DNA of 64,000 nucleotides from NCBI GenBank assembly GCA_003214695.1, contig QCLI01000002.1, positions 68,226-132,225 on the forward strand. The letters run 5' to 3'. A program made the position numbers and the translations under genes. Every line of letters starts with the position of its first letter. The stretch's first letter is position 1. The DNA is from Prochlorococcus sp. AG-412-P08 (GTDB lineage: Bacteria; Cyanobacteriota; Cyanobacteriia; PCC-6307; Cyanobiaceae). The notes beneath the pieces were generated by a model. The model had not been told where the DNA came from and did no database searches. It saw nothing but the letters and a program-made list of their open reading frames with translations. Shown here one piece after another: positions 8,347 to 17,312 of the stretch.

Positions 8347-9348
8347 ATGGAACTAACTTACCGTCCTCGTCGACTTCGTCGAACACCTGCTTTAAGAAGC
8401 ATGGTTAGAGAAAACAGCTTAACTGCATCCGATTTTATTTATCCTTTATTTGTTCATGAGGGAAATGACATTGAACAGATTGTTGCCATGCCTGGTGCAA
8501 ACCGGTGGACTCTTGATGGCTTGGTCGAAGAAGTCATAAGGGCATGGAATTTAGGTGTTAGATGTGTTGTCTTATTCCCTAAGGTTGATGATGCTCTTAA
8601 AACCGAAGGAGGTGAAGAGTGCTTTAACGAGAATGGTTTAATCCCAAGGGCTATTAGACGTTTGAAGAAAGAATTGCCAGAAATGACAATTATGACTGAT
8701 GTTGCGTTAGACCCTTATTCAATAGATGGCCATGATGGGATAGTCAGTGCTGAGGGAATTGTTTTAAATGATGAGACAATTGATAACCTTTGCAAACAAG
8801 CAATTGTTCAAGCTGAGGCAGGAGCTGATTTGATTGGACCTAGTGACATGATGGATGGGCGTGTTGGAGCGATACGTGAATCTTTGGATGATGAAGGTTT
8901 TGAGAATGTGGGAATTATTAGTTATACAGCTAAATACTCATCTGCCTATTATGGTCCATTTAGAGAAGCTCTTGATTCTGCACCAAGATCTCTGAATGAC
9001 AAGCCAATACCGAAGGACAAAAGTACATATCAAATGGACCCTGCTAATGCAAGGGAAGCTATTACTGAAGCTCAATTAGATGAACAAGAAGGTTCTGACA
9101 TTCTTATGGTTAAGCCGGGACTTGCTTATCTGGATATTATCTATAGGCTGAGGCAGGAATCTGAATTACCTATTGCTGCCTATAACGTCAGCGGGGAGTA
9201 TTCCATGATTAAAGCAGCTGCAGAAAAGGGTTGGATAGATGAAAGATCTGTAGTTTTAGAAACTTTGTTGAGCTTTAAAAGAGCAGGTGCTGATCTTATT
9301 TTGACCTATCACGCATGTGATGCTGCAGCATGGCTGAAGAAGGTTTAA
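8347..9348 (+). CDS. hemB: delta-aminolevulinic acid dehydratase (porphobilinogen synthase)
   Basis: This 333-aa enzyme joins two 5-aminolevulinate molecules to form porphobilinogen, a common step of haem, chlorophyll and corrin synthesis. Schiff-base lysines are visible in SYTAKYSSAYYGPF (about residue 200) and ILMVKPGLAYLD (about 255). The metal-site region reads DVALDPYSIDGHDG, with aspartates and alanine where zinc enzymes have cysteines, so this is the magnesium/potassium-type enzyme usual in photosynthetic organisms. Length and N-terminus (YRPRRLRRTPALRSMVREN) match the family. It sits in a plus-strand run with the dnaJ-like gene and the VOC protein. Confidence 0.97.
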   Translation: MELTYRPRRLRRTPALRSMVRENSLTASDFIYPLFVHEGNDIEQIVAMPGANRWTLDGLVEEVIRAWNLGVRCVVLFPKVDDALKTEGGEECFNENGLIPRAIRRLKKELPEMTIMTDVALDPYSIDGHDGIVSAEGIVLNDETIDNLCKQAIVQAEAGADLIGPSDMMDGRVGAIRESLDDEGFENVGIISYTAKYSSAYYGPFREALDSAPRSLNDKPIPKDKSTYQMDPANAREAITEAQLDEQEGSDILMVKPGLAYLDIIYRLRQESELPIAAYNVSGEYSMIKAAAEKGWIDERSVVLETLLSFKRAGADLILTYHACDAAAWLKKV

Positions 9349-9403
9349 TGAGGGCTGATAAAATTGAGTCTAATTATCTTTATTCAAGTTATATAAATTT
9401 TCT

Positions 9404-9811
9404 ATGATGGCCGCGCAGAATTCAGAAAACAGCTTTGTAAATGTCAGAAGACTTGGACATGTAGCTATACGTGTTCATGATGTCGAGAGGGCGAAAAATT
9501 TTTACCTGGGCTTGGGGATGAAACTTGTCTGGGATGATCCTGATTGGTGCTATTTAGAAGCAGGCCCTGAACATGATGGACTTGCTTTATTGGGTCCAGG
9601 GTATAAAGCAGCTGGACCTCATTTTGCTTTTCACTTTACTGATAAAGGTCAAATAGAACAGTTGCACGCACAATTGCGTGCAACTGGTACCCAGGTTGGA
9701 TCTTTGCATGATCATCGTGATGGAACTGCTTCTTTTTATCTACGAGATCCTGACGGTAATTGGTTGGAAATGCTTTATCACCCTTTAGCAGGGATCCCTT
9801 CCAATCAATGA
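9404..9811 (+). CDS. VOC-superfamily (glyoxalase/bleomycin-resistance-like) protein
   Basis: This 135-aa single vicinal-oxygen-chelate domain carries the metal-site histidine in LGHVAIRVHDVERAKNFY (residues about 17-34) and the C-terminal conserved FYLRDPDGNWLEMLYHP (about 110-126). Two beta-alpha-beta-beta-beta modules are discernible. Such proteins include lactoylglutathione lyase and various dioxygenases or binding proteins; the sequence alone does not fix the substrate. Two tandem ATGs at 9404 and 9407 are both plausible starts. It ends 17 bases before mutS2, which suggests co-transcription. Confidence 0.85.
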   Translation: MMAAQNSENSFVNVRRLGHVAIRVHDVERAKNFYLGLGMKLVWDDPDWCYLEAGPEHDGLALLGPGYKAAGPHFAFHFTDKGQIEQLHAQLRATGTQVGSLHDHRDGTASFYLRDPDGNWLEMLYHPLAGIPSNQ

Positions 9812-9828
9812 TCTGGTGAGGTCTTTGA

Positions 9829-12252
9829 ATGAGTTCCCAACACAAAGAACTTCAATTATCTATTGACAACTCTGCCTTTGAAGAAACACTTCAACTGTTG
9901 GAGTGGAGCAAGCTTTGTGAACAGCTTTCATTATTTGCTAGTACTTCTCAAGGTAGGCGAAGATGTATAGCTTGCTCTATTCCTAATAAGTTAACTCTTA
10001 GCCGTAGATGTCTTGCTGAGACATTAGAAATAGGAGCCATAGATTTAGAAGAGGAAGATGGGGTCAGTCTTACTGGAGTTCATGATATAGAACCTATTAT
10101 ACTAAGATGTTCTAAAGGAGGTGTTGCTTCTGCTCCTGAACTATTAAAAGTTGTAGAAACATTGAGAACTACTCGTCGCTTGCGCCGTCAGATTGAAGAT
10201 TCAGTTGCAAGACCAGTGATTTCAGAACTATTTTCTAATGTGGCTACTTTGCCAGAGTTACAGAAACTTCTTCAATTTGGAATCGAAGATGGGGGACGTA
10301 TTGCAGATCGTGCTAGCGAGAAGTTGGCTTCTTTGCGTCGACAAGTTCAAGTTATGAGGATAGAGAGAAAAGATCTCTTAAGGGATCTCATTAGAAGATT
10401 TCATTCAGTCTTGCAGGACACTGTTATTTCTGAACGTTATGAAAGACCTGTGCTTGCATTGAAAATTAGTGCAGCAGATCATGTTGTAGGAACTATTCAC
10501 GATACATCGTCTTCAGGTAATACCGTTTTTATTGAACCGAAGGTGGTTATTCCTTTGGGAAATGAGATTGCTAAATTAGAAGCCAAGATCTATTTAGAAG
10601 AACAGAGGTTATTAGCGTATTGGAGTAGTCAAATTAGTGACAATTTTCTTTCTCTTAACCATCTCTATCAGATACTTTTGGAATTGGACTTTGCTTTAGC
10701 AAGAGCACGTTATAGTCATTGGTTAGGAGGAGTAGCACCTGAGCTTAAAGAAGAATTGGATGCTCCATTTTTCATTCAAGATTTTCGACACCCGTTACTT
10801 ATTTGGCAAGAGCATTATCACGAAGGCTCTGCAGTTGTACCTATTACTTTTAGAGTATCTTCGACATTGAAAGTACTTGCAATTACCGGACCAAATACAG
10901 GTGGTAAGACAGTCGCATTGAAAAGTCTTGGCTTAGCAATTCTTATGTCAAAACTTGGGTTGCTATTACCTTGTACGGGAGAGCCATCTTTGCCTTGGTG
11001 TAATCAAGTGTTGGCAGATATTGGTGATGAGCAATCTCTTGAACAAAATTTATCAACGTTTAGTGGACATATTGTTCGAATTACTAAAATTTTAGATTCA
11101 ATCTCGACAAACCCTGGACCATCAATAGTTTTACTTGATGAATTAGGTGCAGGAACTGATCCAACAGAAGGAACTTCTTTGGCCACTGCATTGTTAATGT
11201 TATTAGCAGATAGAGCTCGTTTGACAGTTGCCACTACACATTTTGGTGAACTCAAGGCTTTGAAATATAGTGATTCTCGTTTTGAAAATGCATCTGTTGG
11301 TTTTAATAGTGAAACGTTAGAACCTACTTATCATTTGCAATGGGGCATTCCGGGACGAAGCAATGCATTAGCAATTGCGCGCAGACTAGGACTTGATGAG
11401 ACTGTGATAGATAATGCTCAGCAACTTATGCAAAGGAATGGTATAGATAGTGTGAATGATGTTATTGAAGGCCTTGAGGAGCAAAGGCGTCGACAACAAG
11501 AAGCAGCAGAGGATGCTGCTTCTTTGTTGGCTCGTACTGAACTGCTTCATGAAGAGTTAATTAGTCAATGGGAGAGACAATGTCGTCAATCAAAGGATTT
11601 TGAGGAAAGAGGTCGTAAGAAATTAGAAGGCTCTATTCGTCGGGGGCAAGTAGAGGTTAGGGACTTAATTCGCCGATTACGTGATGGATCAGCTGATGGT
11701 GAAATGGCTAGAAAAACTGGACAAAGATTACGGCAAATGGAATTGACTTATAGTCAAGAAAAAATCAAAAACCATCATCAAAGTTGGCTCCCTAAAAAAG
11801 GTGATCGCGTTAGAGTTAGTGCCATTGGTAAATCGGGTGAAGTTATTGAAGTATCTGAAGATGGCTCTCAATTGACAGTTTTATGCGGAGTTTTTAGAAG
11901 TACAGTTGATTTGAATGCAGTTGAAAGTCTGGATGGTCAGAAACCTATTCATCCAGCTAAGGATTCAGTCGTAACAGTCAAATCGAGAGTTTCTTTGACT
12001 AATCAATCTAAGATTCGTACTAAAAAAAATACAATTGATGTTAGAGGGTTAAGAGTTCATGAAGCAGAGGCTGCTGTTGAAGAGAAATTGCGTAATTCAT
12101 TAGGACCACTTTGGATTGTTCATGGAATTGGGACAGGACGCTTGAAGAGGGGGTTGTTGGAGTGGTTGCAAAATCTAGATTATGTGGAAAAAATTACTCG
12201 TGCTGAGCAGAAAGATGGAGGAGCAGGTTGTACTGTTATTTGGTTAAAGTGA
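9829..12252 (+). CDS. mutS2: MutS2 family DNA-binding ATPase/endonuclease
   Basis: This 807-aa protein is a MutS paralogue that suppresses homologous recombination and/or acts in ribosome rescue in characterised bacteria. It lacks the mismatch-recognition domain of MutS. The ATPase core shows Walker A GPNTGGKTVALKS (about residue 355), Walker B IVLLDELGAGTDPTEG (about 435) and the switch region VATTHFGELKA. A long coiled coil rich in E, R and Q follows (about 540-640), then a C-terminal Smr nuclease domain (IDVRGLRVHEAE at about 735, WIVHGIGTGRL). The Smr motif is DVRG instead of the usual LDLRG. It is full length for the family. Confidence 0.96.
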   Translation: MSSQHKELQLSIDNSAFEETLQLLEWSKLCEQLSLFASTSQGRRRCIACSIPNKLTLSRRCLAETLEIGAIDLEEEDGVSLTGVHDIEPIILRCSKGGVASAPELLKVVETLRTTRRLRRQIEDSVARPVISELFSNVATLPELQKLLQFGIEDGGRIADRASEKLASLRRQVQVMRIERKDLLRDLIRRFHSVLQDTVISERYERPVLALKISAADHVVGTIHDTSSSGNTVFIEPKVVIPLGNEIAKLEAKIYLEEQRLLAYWSSQISDNFLSLNHLYQILLELDFALARARYSHWLGGVAPELKEELDAPFFIQDFRHPLLIWQEHYHEGSAVVPITFRVSSTLKVLAITGPNTGGKTVALKSLGLAILMSKLGLLLPCTGEPSLPWCNQVLADIGDEQSLEQNLSTFSGHIVRITKILDSISTNPGPSIVLLDELGAGTDPTEGTSLATALLMLLADRARLTVATTHFGELKALKYSDSRFENASVGFNSETLEPTYHLQWGIPGRSNALAIARRLGLDETVIDNAQQLMQRNGIDSVNDVIEGLEEQRRRQQEAAEDAASLLARTELLHEELISQWERQCRQSKDFEERGRKKLEGSIRRGQVEVRDLIRRLRDGSADGEMARKTGQRLRQMELTYSQEKIKNHHQSWLPKKGDRVRVSAIGKSGEVIEVSEDGSQLTVLCGVFRSTVDLNAVESLDGQKPIHPAKDSVVTVKSRVSLTNQSKIRTKKNTIDVRGLRVHEAEAAVEEKLRNSLGPLWIVHGIGTGRLKRGLLEWLQNLDYVEKITRAEQKDGGAGCTVIWLK

Positions 12253-12567
12253 TTGATTCTTTGCTCTCCTGAGAATATGTTGTCGTCTGTTATTTTTTAT
12301 AAATTTCGAGTTCAAATATTCTATTCGGACTAACTGTACTCTAATGAACATGCTGTACGTTTAATGTTCATTCTTGTCAGTGTTGATATACTTGCATTAG
12401 AAAAATCTGTATCTAATAGTGCTCCTGATAAATATAGTGAATGTTTCTAAGTAGGATTGTATCTTGCTTTTAAGTACTATTTTCTCTTTATTGCCTCATG
12501 ATATGCGCTAATAGATGAGTTTTAGCTCGACTTTGATTCTCTAAACCAACTGCAGCAAAAACTTACA
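12253..12567. other. 315-base intergenic region between mutS2 and obgE
   Basis: No open frame of convincing length or composition is present on either strand. The region is AT-rich. It contains one inverted repeat, TGAACAT...ATGTTCA around 12342-12367, with a 12-base spacer that includes CTGTAC. It presumably holds the mutS2 transcript end and the obgE promoter, but I cannot assign -35/-10 elements confidently. Confidence 0.6.
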
Positions 12568-13557
12568 ATGCGATTTATTGACCAAGCAATTATAAAAGTT
12601 AGAGCTGGACGAGGCGGAGATGGAATTGTATCTTTCCGAAGAGAGAAGTATGTCCCTGCAGGTGGACCTTCTGGGGGTGATGGGGGTAATGGTGGAAAGG
12701 TGATTTTTCAAGCTGATTCAAATCTTCAGACTTTGCTTGATTTTAAATTTAAGCAATTAATTTCTGCGGAAGATGGTCGAAGAGGAGGGCCAAATAAATG
12801 TAGTGGAGCTTGTGGTAATGATCTTGTATTAAAAGTTCCCTGTGGTACTGAAGTTAAAGATGTGGACACAGGCATAATTTTTGGAGATCTAACAGTTGAT
12901 GGCGAAACTCTTGTAGTTGCATTTGGAGGAATGGGAGGTTTAGGGAATGCTCATTATTTAAGTAATAGAAATCGTGCACCTGAAAAGTTCACAGAGGGTA
13001 AAGATGGTGAAGAATGGCTATTGAATTTGGAATTGAAATTATTGGCAGAAGTAGGGATTATTGGGTTGCCAAATGCTGGTAAAAGTACATTGATATCGGT
13101 TCTCTCCTCTGCTAAGCCGAAAATTGCTGATTATCCTTTTACTACATTGATTCCTAATCTTGGGGTGGTACGTAAACCCAGTGGTGATGGCACTCTCTTT
13201 GCTGACATTCCAGGCCTCATAGCTGGTGCAGCCCAAGGAATTGGCTTGGGACATGAGTTTTTAAGACATATAGAAAGAACAAAATTGTTGATTCATGTTG
13301 TTGACGTCTCTTCTTCAGATCCTTTAAGAGATGCTCAAGTAGTTGAGAAAGAACTTTTAGCTTATCAACATGGACTTGTTGATCGGCCGCGAATTTTGGT
13401 TTTGAACAAGAAAGAGCTTATAGATGAGAAAACTCTTAGGGAATTAGGTGAAAATTTCAAGAAAGAAATTGGTAGTAATGTATTGTTTATCTCTGCTGCG
13501 ATGAATGAAGGCCTGGATATTCTTTTAACAAAAATTTGGCAAACATTAGAGGCTTAA
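12568..13557 (+). CDS. obgE: Obg/CgtA GTPase
   Basis: This 329-aa GTPase is associated with 50S ribosomal subunit assembly and growth control. The glycine-rich Obg fold occupies residues 1-158 ([33 protein letters not shown]). The G domain follows: G1 GLPNAGKST (about 166), switch region [15 protein letters not shown]3 [20 protein letters not shown], and G4 LNKKEL. It lacks the optional C-terminal OCT extension found in some homologues. The ATG start gives the canonical MRFIDQA N-terminus. It has its own 315-base upstream spacer. Confidence 0.97.
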   Translation: MRFIDQAIIKVRAGRGGDGIVSFRREKYVPAGGPSGGDGGNGGKVIFQADSNLQTLLDFKFKQLISAEDGRRGGPNKCSGACGNDLVLKVPCGTEVKDVDTGIIFGDLTVDGETLVVAFGGMGGLGNAHYLSNRNRAPEKFTEGKDGEEWLLNLELKLLAEVGIIGLPNAGKSTLISVLSSAKPKIADYPFTTLIPNLGVVRKPSGDGTLFADIPGLIAGAAQGIGLGHEFLRHIERTKLLIHVVDVSSSDPLRDAQVVEKELLAYQHGLVDRPRILVLNKKELIDEKTLRELGENFKKEIGSNVLFISAAMNEGLDILLTKIWQTLEA

Positions 13558-13640
13558 TATTCTTTCCATGTTTTAGAGCAAATTAATACTTGTCGAGAGC
13601 AGAAGAATTGGTCATTAATAGGTATAAGGGTATCTTTTTT

Positions 13641-13823
13641 ATGACTTTCTACACATGTTTTGATGACCAGGGAAGTGTCATCGCAAGATGTCAAACTTCT
13701 CAAGACATTGAAGTCCTGCGGAGAATGGGACGACCTATAAAAGAAGTTAGAAAAATGAGGAATGAAGAATCTGTAGTTTGTTCTCTTACAGGCAGCCCAT
13801 CAGATTTTAATATGGATTATTGA
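13641..13823 (+). CDS. small conserved-type hypothetical protein (60 aa)
   Basis: I prefer the ATG at 13641 (MTFYTCFDDQGSVIARCQTS) over the track's TTG at 13590. The residues upstream of it are low-complexity and unlike a folded N-terminus, and an AAGG-containing stretch lies about 13 bases before the ATG. The 60-aa product has three cysteines, two of them in the N-terminal half, and ends acidic. No family is recognised. It lies just downstream of obgE and ends 22 bases before a strong palindromic terminator shared with cp12. A regulatory or accessory role is unknown. Confidence 0.65.
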   Translation: MTFYTCFDDQGSVIARCQTSQDIEVLRRMGRPIKEVRKMRNEESVVCSLTGSPSDFNMDY

Positions 13824-13845
13824 AGAAAAGTTTGAAGTACATTGC

Positions 13846-13879
13846 ATTAAAAAAGTGGGCCTTGGCCCACTTTTTTAAT
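13846..13879. terminator. bidirectional intrinsic terminator between the 60-aa gene and cp12
   Basis: This is a perfect 34-base palindrome with a GC-rich core (GTGGGCC/GGCCCAC), a two-base TT centre and flanking A6/T6 runs on both sides. It can therefore end transcripts from either strand. The minus-strand arm overlaps the cp12 stop codon (13875-13877). Confidence 0.92.
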
Positions 13880-14093
13880 CATCATATACAAGACACTCTG
13901 GTTCATCTGGATTTGCATCACAGAATAACTCCAATGCATTTGGATCGTGCTTATCCTCTGGATGATGCTCTTTATATTCCTCAAGCGAGTGAAGCTCTTC
14001 TTCAAGATGCCTTGCCTTTGGAACATTGCCTTCTGCTTTGGCAGAAAGAATCTCGCTTTGATCTTTCTGAATGTGTTCGTCGATTGATTTCAT
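13875..14093 (-). CDS. cp12: CP12 domain protein, Calvin-cycle redox linker lacking the N-terminal cysteine pair
   Basis: This 72-aa intrinsically disordered regulator bridges glyceraldehyde-3-phosphate dehydrogenase and phosphoribulokinase and switches the Calvin cycle off in the dark. The C-terminal half is diagnostic: HHPEDKHDPNALELFCDANP followed by DEPECLVYDD, containing the GAPDH-binding cysteine pair (CDANPDEPEC). The N-terminal region (MKSIDEHIQKDQSEILSAKA) has a helical central motif (LEEELHSLEEYKEHHP) but no cysteines, whereas many CP12 proteins carry a second redox pair there that governs PRK binding. The competing 98-aa plus-strand frame is a shadow. Upstream on the same strand lie about 150 non-coding bases, then the DUF2301-like gene. 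Confidence 0.93.
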   Translation of the reverse strand: MKSIDEHIQKDQSEILSAKAEGNVPKARHLEEELHSLEEYKEHHPEDKHDPNALELFCDANPDEPECLVYDD

Positions 14094-14244
14094 TGGTTCG
14101 TTGCTTTAAGCCTTAGCTTTCAACTTTCTTACAATAAATAGATTACTCATTTCTGCCACTAAAAGTTGGTTTGGTTTACAACACCTTTTTCTCTAGAAAC
14201 TAACTATATATACAATCTAGAGTTGAAATGTCTGGTTTTGATGA

Positions 14245-14934
14245 TCAATTAGATTTTTTGAAAGCGTCTTTTAGTTTTCGTTGTTTTGCGTTCAGGTTTT
14301 TTGCTGTCTCATTTTTACTTCTGAGGTATTGAAAAACACTTTTATCTCCAATATCAGAGGCCGCGTCCATTCCAAATTTTCGCAATGCAAGGATTAAAAA
14401 AAGTACAGCTGCTAAACATAGCAAGACCATTTCTATTTTCTGAGGCAGTACTCCCAGCAAGTGACTACCAAGACTAATTGGTAGCAAAAGTGTTACGCCA
14501 ACAGCTTCAGGACGCTGGAAACAGAAAAACTCTTTGAATCCTAAGCCAGCCATTGCTGCAAAGTAAGGGCCAATTATTAATATTAGAATTGGCCTAGATA
14601 TAAGATTAGAAATTAGCTCTTGTGAATTGCCTTTCAAAATTAGAGCAATAATTCCTAAGGTCCCTATAGCCCATAAAAGCTGAAGAGTCCGGTGAAGGAC
14701 TTGAACATATATATGAATCCATTTCAAGGCAAGGCCTAATGAAATGCACATTGGGATAAGCCACACCCAGGCAAAAGAATCACTAATTAATAACCACTGA
14801 GAGATGCCAGCTGTAAATGAGATCCCACAAGTCAAAAGAGCTAAGCGATAGTTTCTTACTTCTGTTTTATCTTCTTGTGTAATTTTGTACTTTCCATAAA
14901 CTCCTTCAAACTCAATTTCAAGAGCATTTTCCAT
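14245..14934 (-). CDS. DUF2301-type integral membrane protein
   Basis: This 229-aa predicted polytopic membrane protein has about six or seven hydrophobic segments, beginning near residue 30 (LALLTCGISFTAGISQWLLI) and ending near residue 185. A soluble N-terminus (EFEGVYGKYKITQEDKTEV) and a basic C-terminal tail (KNLNAKQRKLKDAFKKSN) flank them. The arrangement and motifs such as FKEFFCFQRPEA resemble the cyanobacterial DUF2301 family of unknown function. Its start lies 24 bases downstream of the GST-like gene's stop on the same strand, so the two may share a transcript. Confidence 0.78.
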   Translation of the reverse strand: MENALEIEFEGVYGKYKITQEDKTEVRNYRLALLTCGISFTAGISQWLLISDSFAWVWLIPMCISLGLALKWIHIYVQVLHRTLQLLWAIGTLGIIALILKGNSQELISNLISRPILILIIGPYFAAMAGLGFKEFFCFQRPEAVGVTLLLPISLGSHLLGVLPQKIEMVLLCLAAVLFLILALRKFGMDAASDIGDKSVFQYLRSKNETAKNLNAKQRKLKDAFKKSN

Positions 14935-14958
14935 GAATTTAGAGTAAACAAAGTTGGT

Positions 14959-15936
14959 TCAATAGGTATTAACTATTTGATTCACATTAGGCCCTTTTGG
15001 GATTATATTGCTTGGATTTAGTGGAAATAGGGCTCCGTAGTAGTCATTTCTCCAATTTGTCGCATTACAAGTATTTGAAACTTTGGGGAGATGAAAAAAA
15101 TTCTTACGCCAACTCAGAATGGCTGGAAAAGATGATAAAGATTCCTGAGAACATCCAAATAAAGGAGCATAGACAGATTCCCATCGAATGATGGTTGGGA
15201 AAAGTCTTATGTCTGCCAGTGTGAGCTTGTCTCCACAGAGCCAAGGTCCCTTAAGAGAAAGACTTTCTTCTATTGCCTTTAATGAATGAAAAAGTGCTTC
15301 GCTCGCTTTGTTATAAGCTTCTTGGTTTCTAGCAAAACCACATTTATAGACTCCATTATTGACTGACTCTTGTATTAATATTTGCCATGCATCTATATCT
15401 TGTTGGAGTTCTTTTGGACAAAAATTTGGAACATCATCTTGAGCAGGCCACTGATTTAGAATTTCTATTAATTGGGCACTCTCATTGCCTAGTAATTTAG
15501 GTTTTTCTTTGATACTTTGTTTTGGATCAAAGAGTGCAGGAACGGTTGCTCTATGAGTTGGAGGAGAATTAAAGAATTTATAAAGTTCTAGAAGAGATTG
15601 GCAACCCTTCCAACTAGGAGATATTTTCCATTGTCCTCCTTTGTAGTCAGGATGAGCTATTAAAAGATTTAATGAACTACTTAAATCTCTGAGTTCATAC
15701 ATCAGCCATGTCCGATGGGCCCAAGGACAGCTTCGACCAATTACGAGAATAGGAAATTCTTCGATTGATCGATTTAAGAGATCGGCTGGATTCGGAAGAA
15801 TTGCATTCTGTGCTTGGCTGGGTTTGCGGCAATAATTTCCTAATTTGTCAGCAGGAGCAAGGCCATTCATTAATTGATTCCATTGCCATTTCCAACCCGA
15901 TCGGGCTGATGAAACAATTGTTGGAGGTATTGACAT
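14959..15936 (-). CDS. glutathione S-transferase family protein, Xi-class/glutathionyl-hydroquinone reductase-like
   Basis: The enzyme carries the Xi-class active-site motif RSCPWAHRTWLMYELR and a thioredoxin-like N-terminal domain with KGGQWKISP, then an all-helical C-terminal domain (WLCGDKLTLADIRLFPTIIR). Such proteins reduce glutathionyl-hydroquinones or dehalogenated adducts. I choose the ATG at 15936 (MSIPPTIVSSARSG, about 325 aa). The track's longer start at 15996 would overlap the divergent aspartoacylase-like gene's start at 15990 and adds residues with no recognisable content. The substrate is unknown; a detoxification or quinone-repair role is inferred. Confidence 0.85.
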   Translation of the reverse strand: MSIPPTIVSSARSGWKWQWNQLMNGLAPADKLGNYCRKPSQAQNAILPNPADLLNRSIEEFPILVIGRSCPWAHRTWLMYELRDLSSSLNLLIAHPDYKGGQWKISPSWKGCQSLLELYKFFNSPPTHRATVPALFDPKQSIKEKPKLLGNESAQLIEILNQWPAQDDVPNFCPKELQQDIDAWQILIQESVNNGVYKCGFARNQEAYNKASEALFHSLKAIEESLSLKGPWLCGDKLTLADIRLFPTIIRWESVYAPLFGCSQESLSSFPAILSWRKNFFHLPKVSNTCNATNWRNDYYGALFPLNPSNIIPKGPNVNQIVNTY

Positions 15937-15989
15937 GCAAATTATTTTGTAGATATTTTCAGAAATAGGAAACAATTTAATAATCTTTG

Positions 15990-16913
15990 ATGTCAAATCT
16001 TCAGGTACTTTTGGTGGCAGGTACCCATGGAAATGAAATTAATGCCCCTTGGGTTTTTGATCAGTGGAAACAAAAACAAGATCTTATAGATAGGTGTGGC
16101 TTAAAGGTTGTTTCAGTAATAGGAAACCCTTTGGCTTTTGAACAGGGCAAAAGATATTTGCATAGAGATTTAAACAGAAGCTTCTCAAAAGATTTACTTA
16201 ATTCTGAAAATCATAATGATCTAGAGGTTTCTCGTGCAAAGCAGTTGCTTGCTCTTTATGGACCTAATGGTCAAAATGCTTCTCAAATAGCAATTGATTT
16301 TCACAGCACTACTGCTTGCATGGGTTCAAGTCTTGTCATTTATGGAAGACGTCCTGTCGACTTGGCAATAGTCTCTTTGATTCAGAACCGCATAGGCTTG
16401 CCAGTATATTTGCATGAGGGGAACCCATCGCAAAAAGGGTTTTTAGTAGAAGCTTGGCCTTGCGGATTTGTTGTGGAAATAGGACCTGTTTCTCAGGGAT
16501 CTCTCAATAGCAGAATTATTCAGCAAACATTTCAAGCCCTAAAGATTTGCTTAGAGGAGATATCTAAATCTATTCATTCTCAAAGTTGCTTTCCGGATAA
16601 ATTAATTGTTCATAGACATTTAAAAAGTATTGATTTTCCTAGAGATTCTTCTGGAGCACCTATTGCATATATTCATGGTGATCTCGAAGGTAGAGATTGG
16701 CAGCCAATTAGAAATGGATATCCATTATTTGAGTATATAAGCGGAGAAAAAGTCAGACTTTCTGATAATTCTTTTTCAGATGAAGTGTTCCCAGTTTTTA
16801 TTAATGAGGCAGCATATGCTGAAAAAAATATTGCAATGTCCTTTACTAAAAAGGAAGTTTGGAGATTTGATGATTGTTGGAAAGATGCATTTGATGCATT
16901 AATTCATTCATAG
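15990..16913 (+). CDS. aspartoacylase/succinylglutamate desuccinylase-family zinc hydrolase
   Basis: This is a 307-aa zinc-dependent deacylase of the AspA/AstE superfamily. Metal ligands appear in VAGTHGNEINAPW (residues about 10-22) and later in AIDFHSTTACMGSSL (about 97-111). The conserved HRDLNRSF is the substrate-carboxylate region. Characterised relatives release the acyl group from N-acetyl-aspartate or N-succinyl-glutamate; the picocyanobacterial substrate is not evident. The start is the ATG at 15990; the preceding TTG only adds one residue. It is divergent from the GST-like gene with a 53-base spacer. No gene follows for 400 bases. Confidence 0.88.
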   Translation: MSNLQVLLVAGTHGNEINAPWVFDQWKQKQDLIDRCGLKVVSVIGNPLAFEQGKRYLHRDLNRSFSKDLLNSENHNDLEVSRAKQLLALYGPNGQNASQIAIDFHSTTACMGSSLVIYGRRPVDLAIVSLIQNRIGLPVYLHEGNPSQKGFLVEAWPCGFVVEIGPVSQGSLNSRIIQQTFQALKICLEEISKSIHSQSCFPDKLIVHRHLKSIDFPRDSSGAPIAYIHGDLEGRDWQPIRNGYPLFEYISGEKVRLSDNSFSDEVFPVFINEAAYAEKNIAMSFTKKEVWRFDDCWKDAFDALIHS

Positions 16914-17312
16914 ATAGCAAATATTTGCATTTTTATAACGAGAATGAACTCTGTTTGAATTGATTAAGTATAAATTATTTCTTAATGCACCCTTCTTTTA
17001 GACTTTCTTATAAAGAAAATTTATTTATTCGAGAATTTAATGCAATATATTTCTTTGATTGCTGCCAATCTTTTCCAAATATTACATGTTGTAATCTTAG
17101 GTATTTGAACTTCTGATTTCATAAAGAAGAAGCATCCTTTTTTATCGAAAATTTTCTAAATGCGGTGTTGAATGGAGATATATATATTTTCTTTATAAGA
17201 AACCTTTCTTTATAGCTCGCGTAATTGCAGATTTTCCTATAAAATCCTCCTGGCGGGGCTTCGTCCTCGTTCTTACATAGATATCCCTTTTGGGATTTGA
17301 ATTCACGTCCTC
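16914..17312. promoter_or_regulatory. 399-base psbA upstream region with 5'-leader hairpin
   Basis: This is a very AT-rich spacer without a credible ORF, holding the psbA promoter and leader. A short hairpin, ATCCC-TTTT-GGGAT (17283-17296), lies 16 bases before the ATG. No Shine-Dalgarno-like sequence is visible in the last 20 bases (the spacer there reads ATTCACGTCCTC). A more GC-rich block, CCTGGCGGGGCTTCGTCC, lies around 17251. The promoter hexamers cannot be assigned with confidence. Confidence 0.6.

Noticed and set aside
13820-14116. 98-aa plus-strand ORF overlapping cp12
   Set aside because: It runs antisense through the whole of cp12, whose C-terminal motif is unmistakable, and through the shared terminator; its composition is a shadow.
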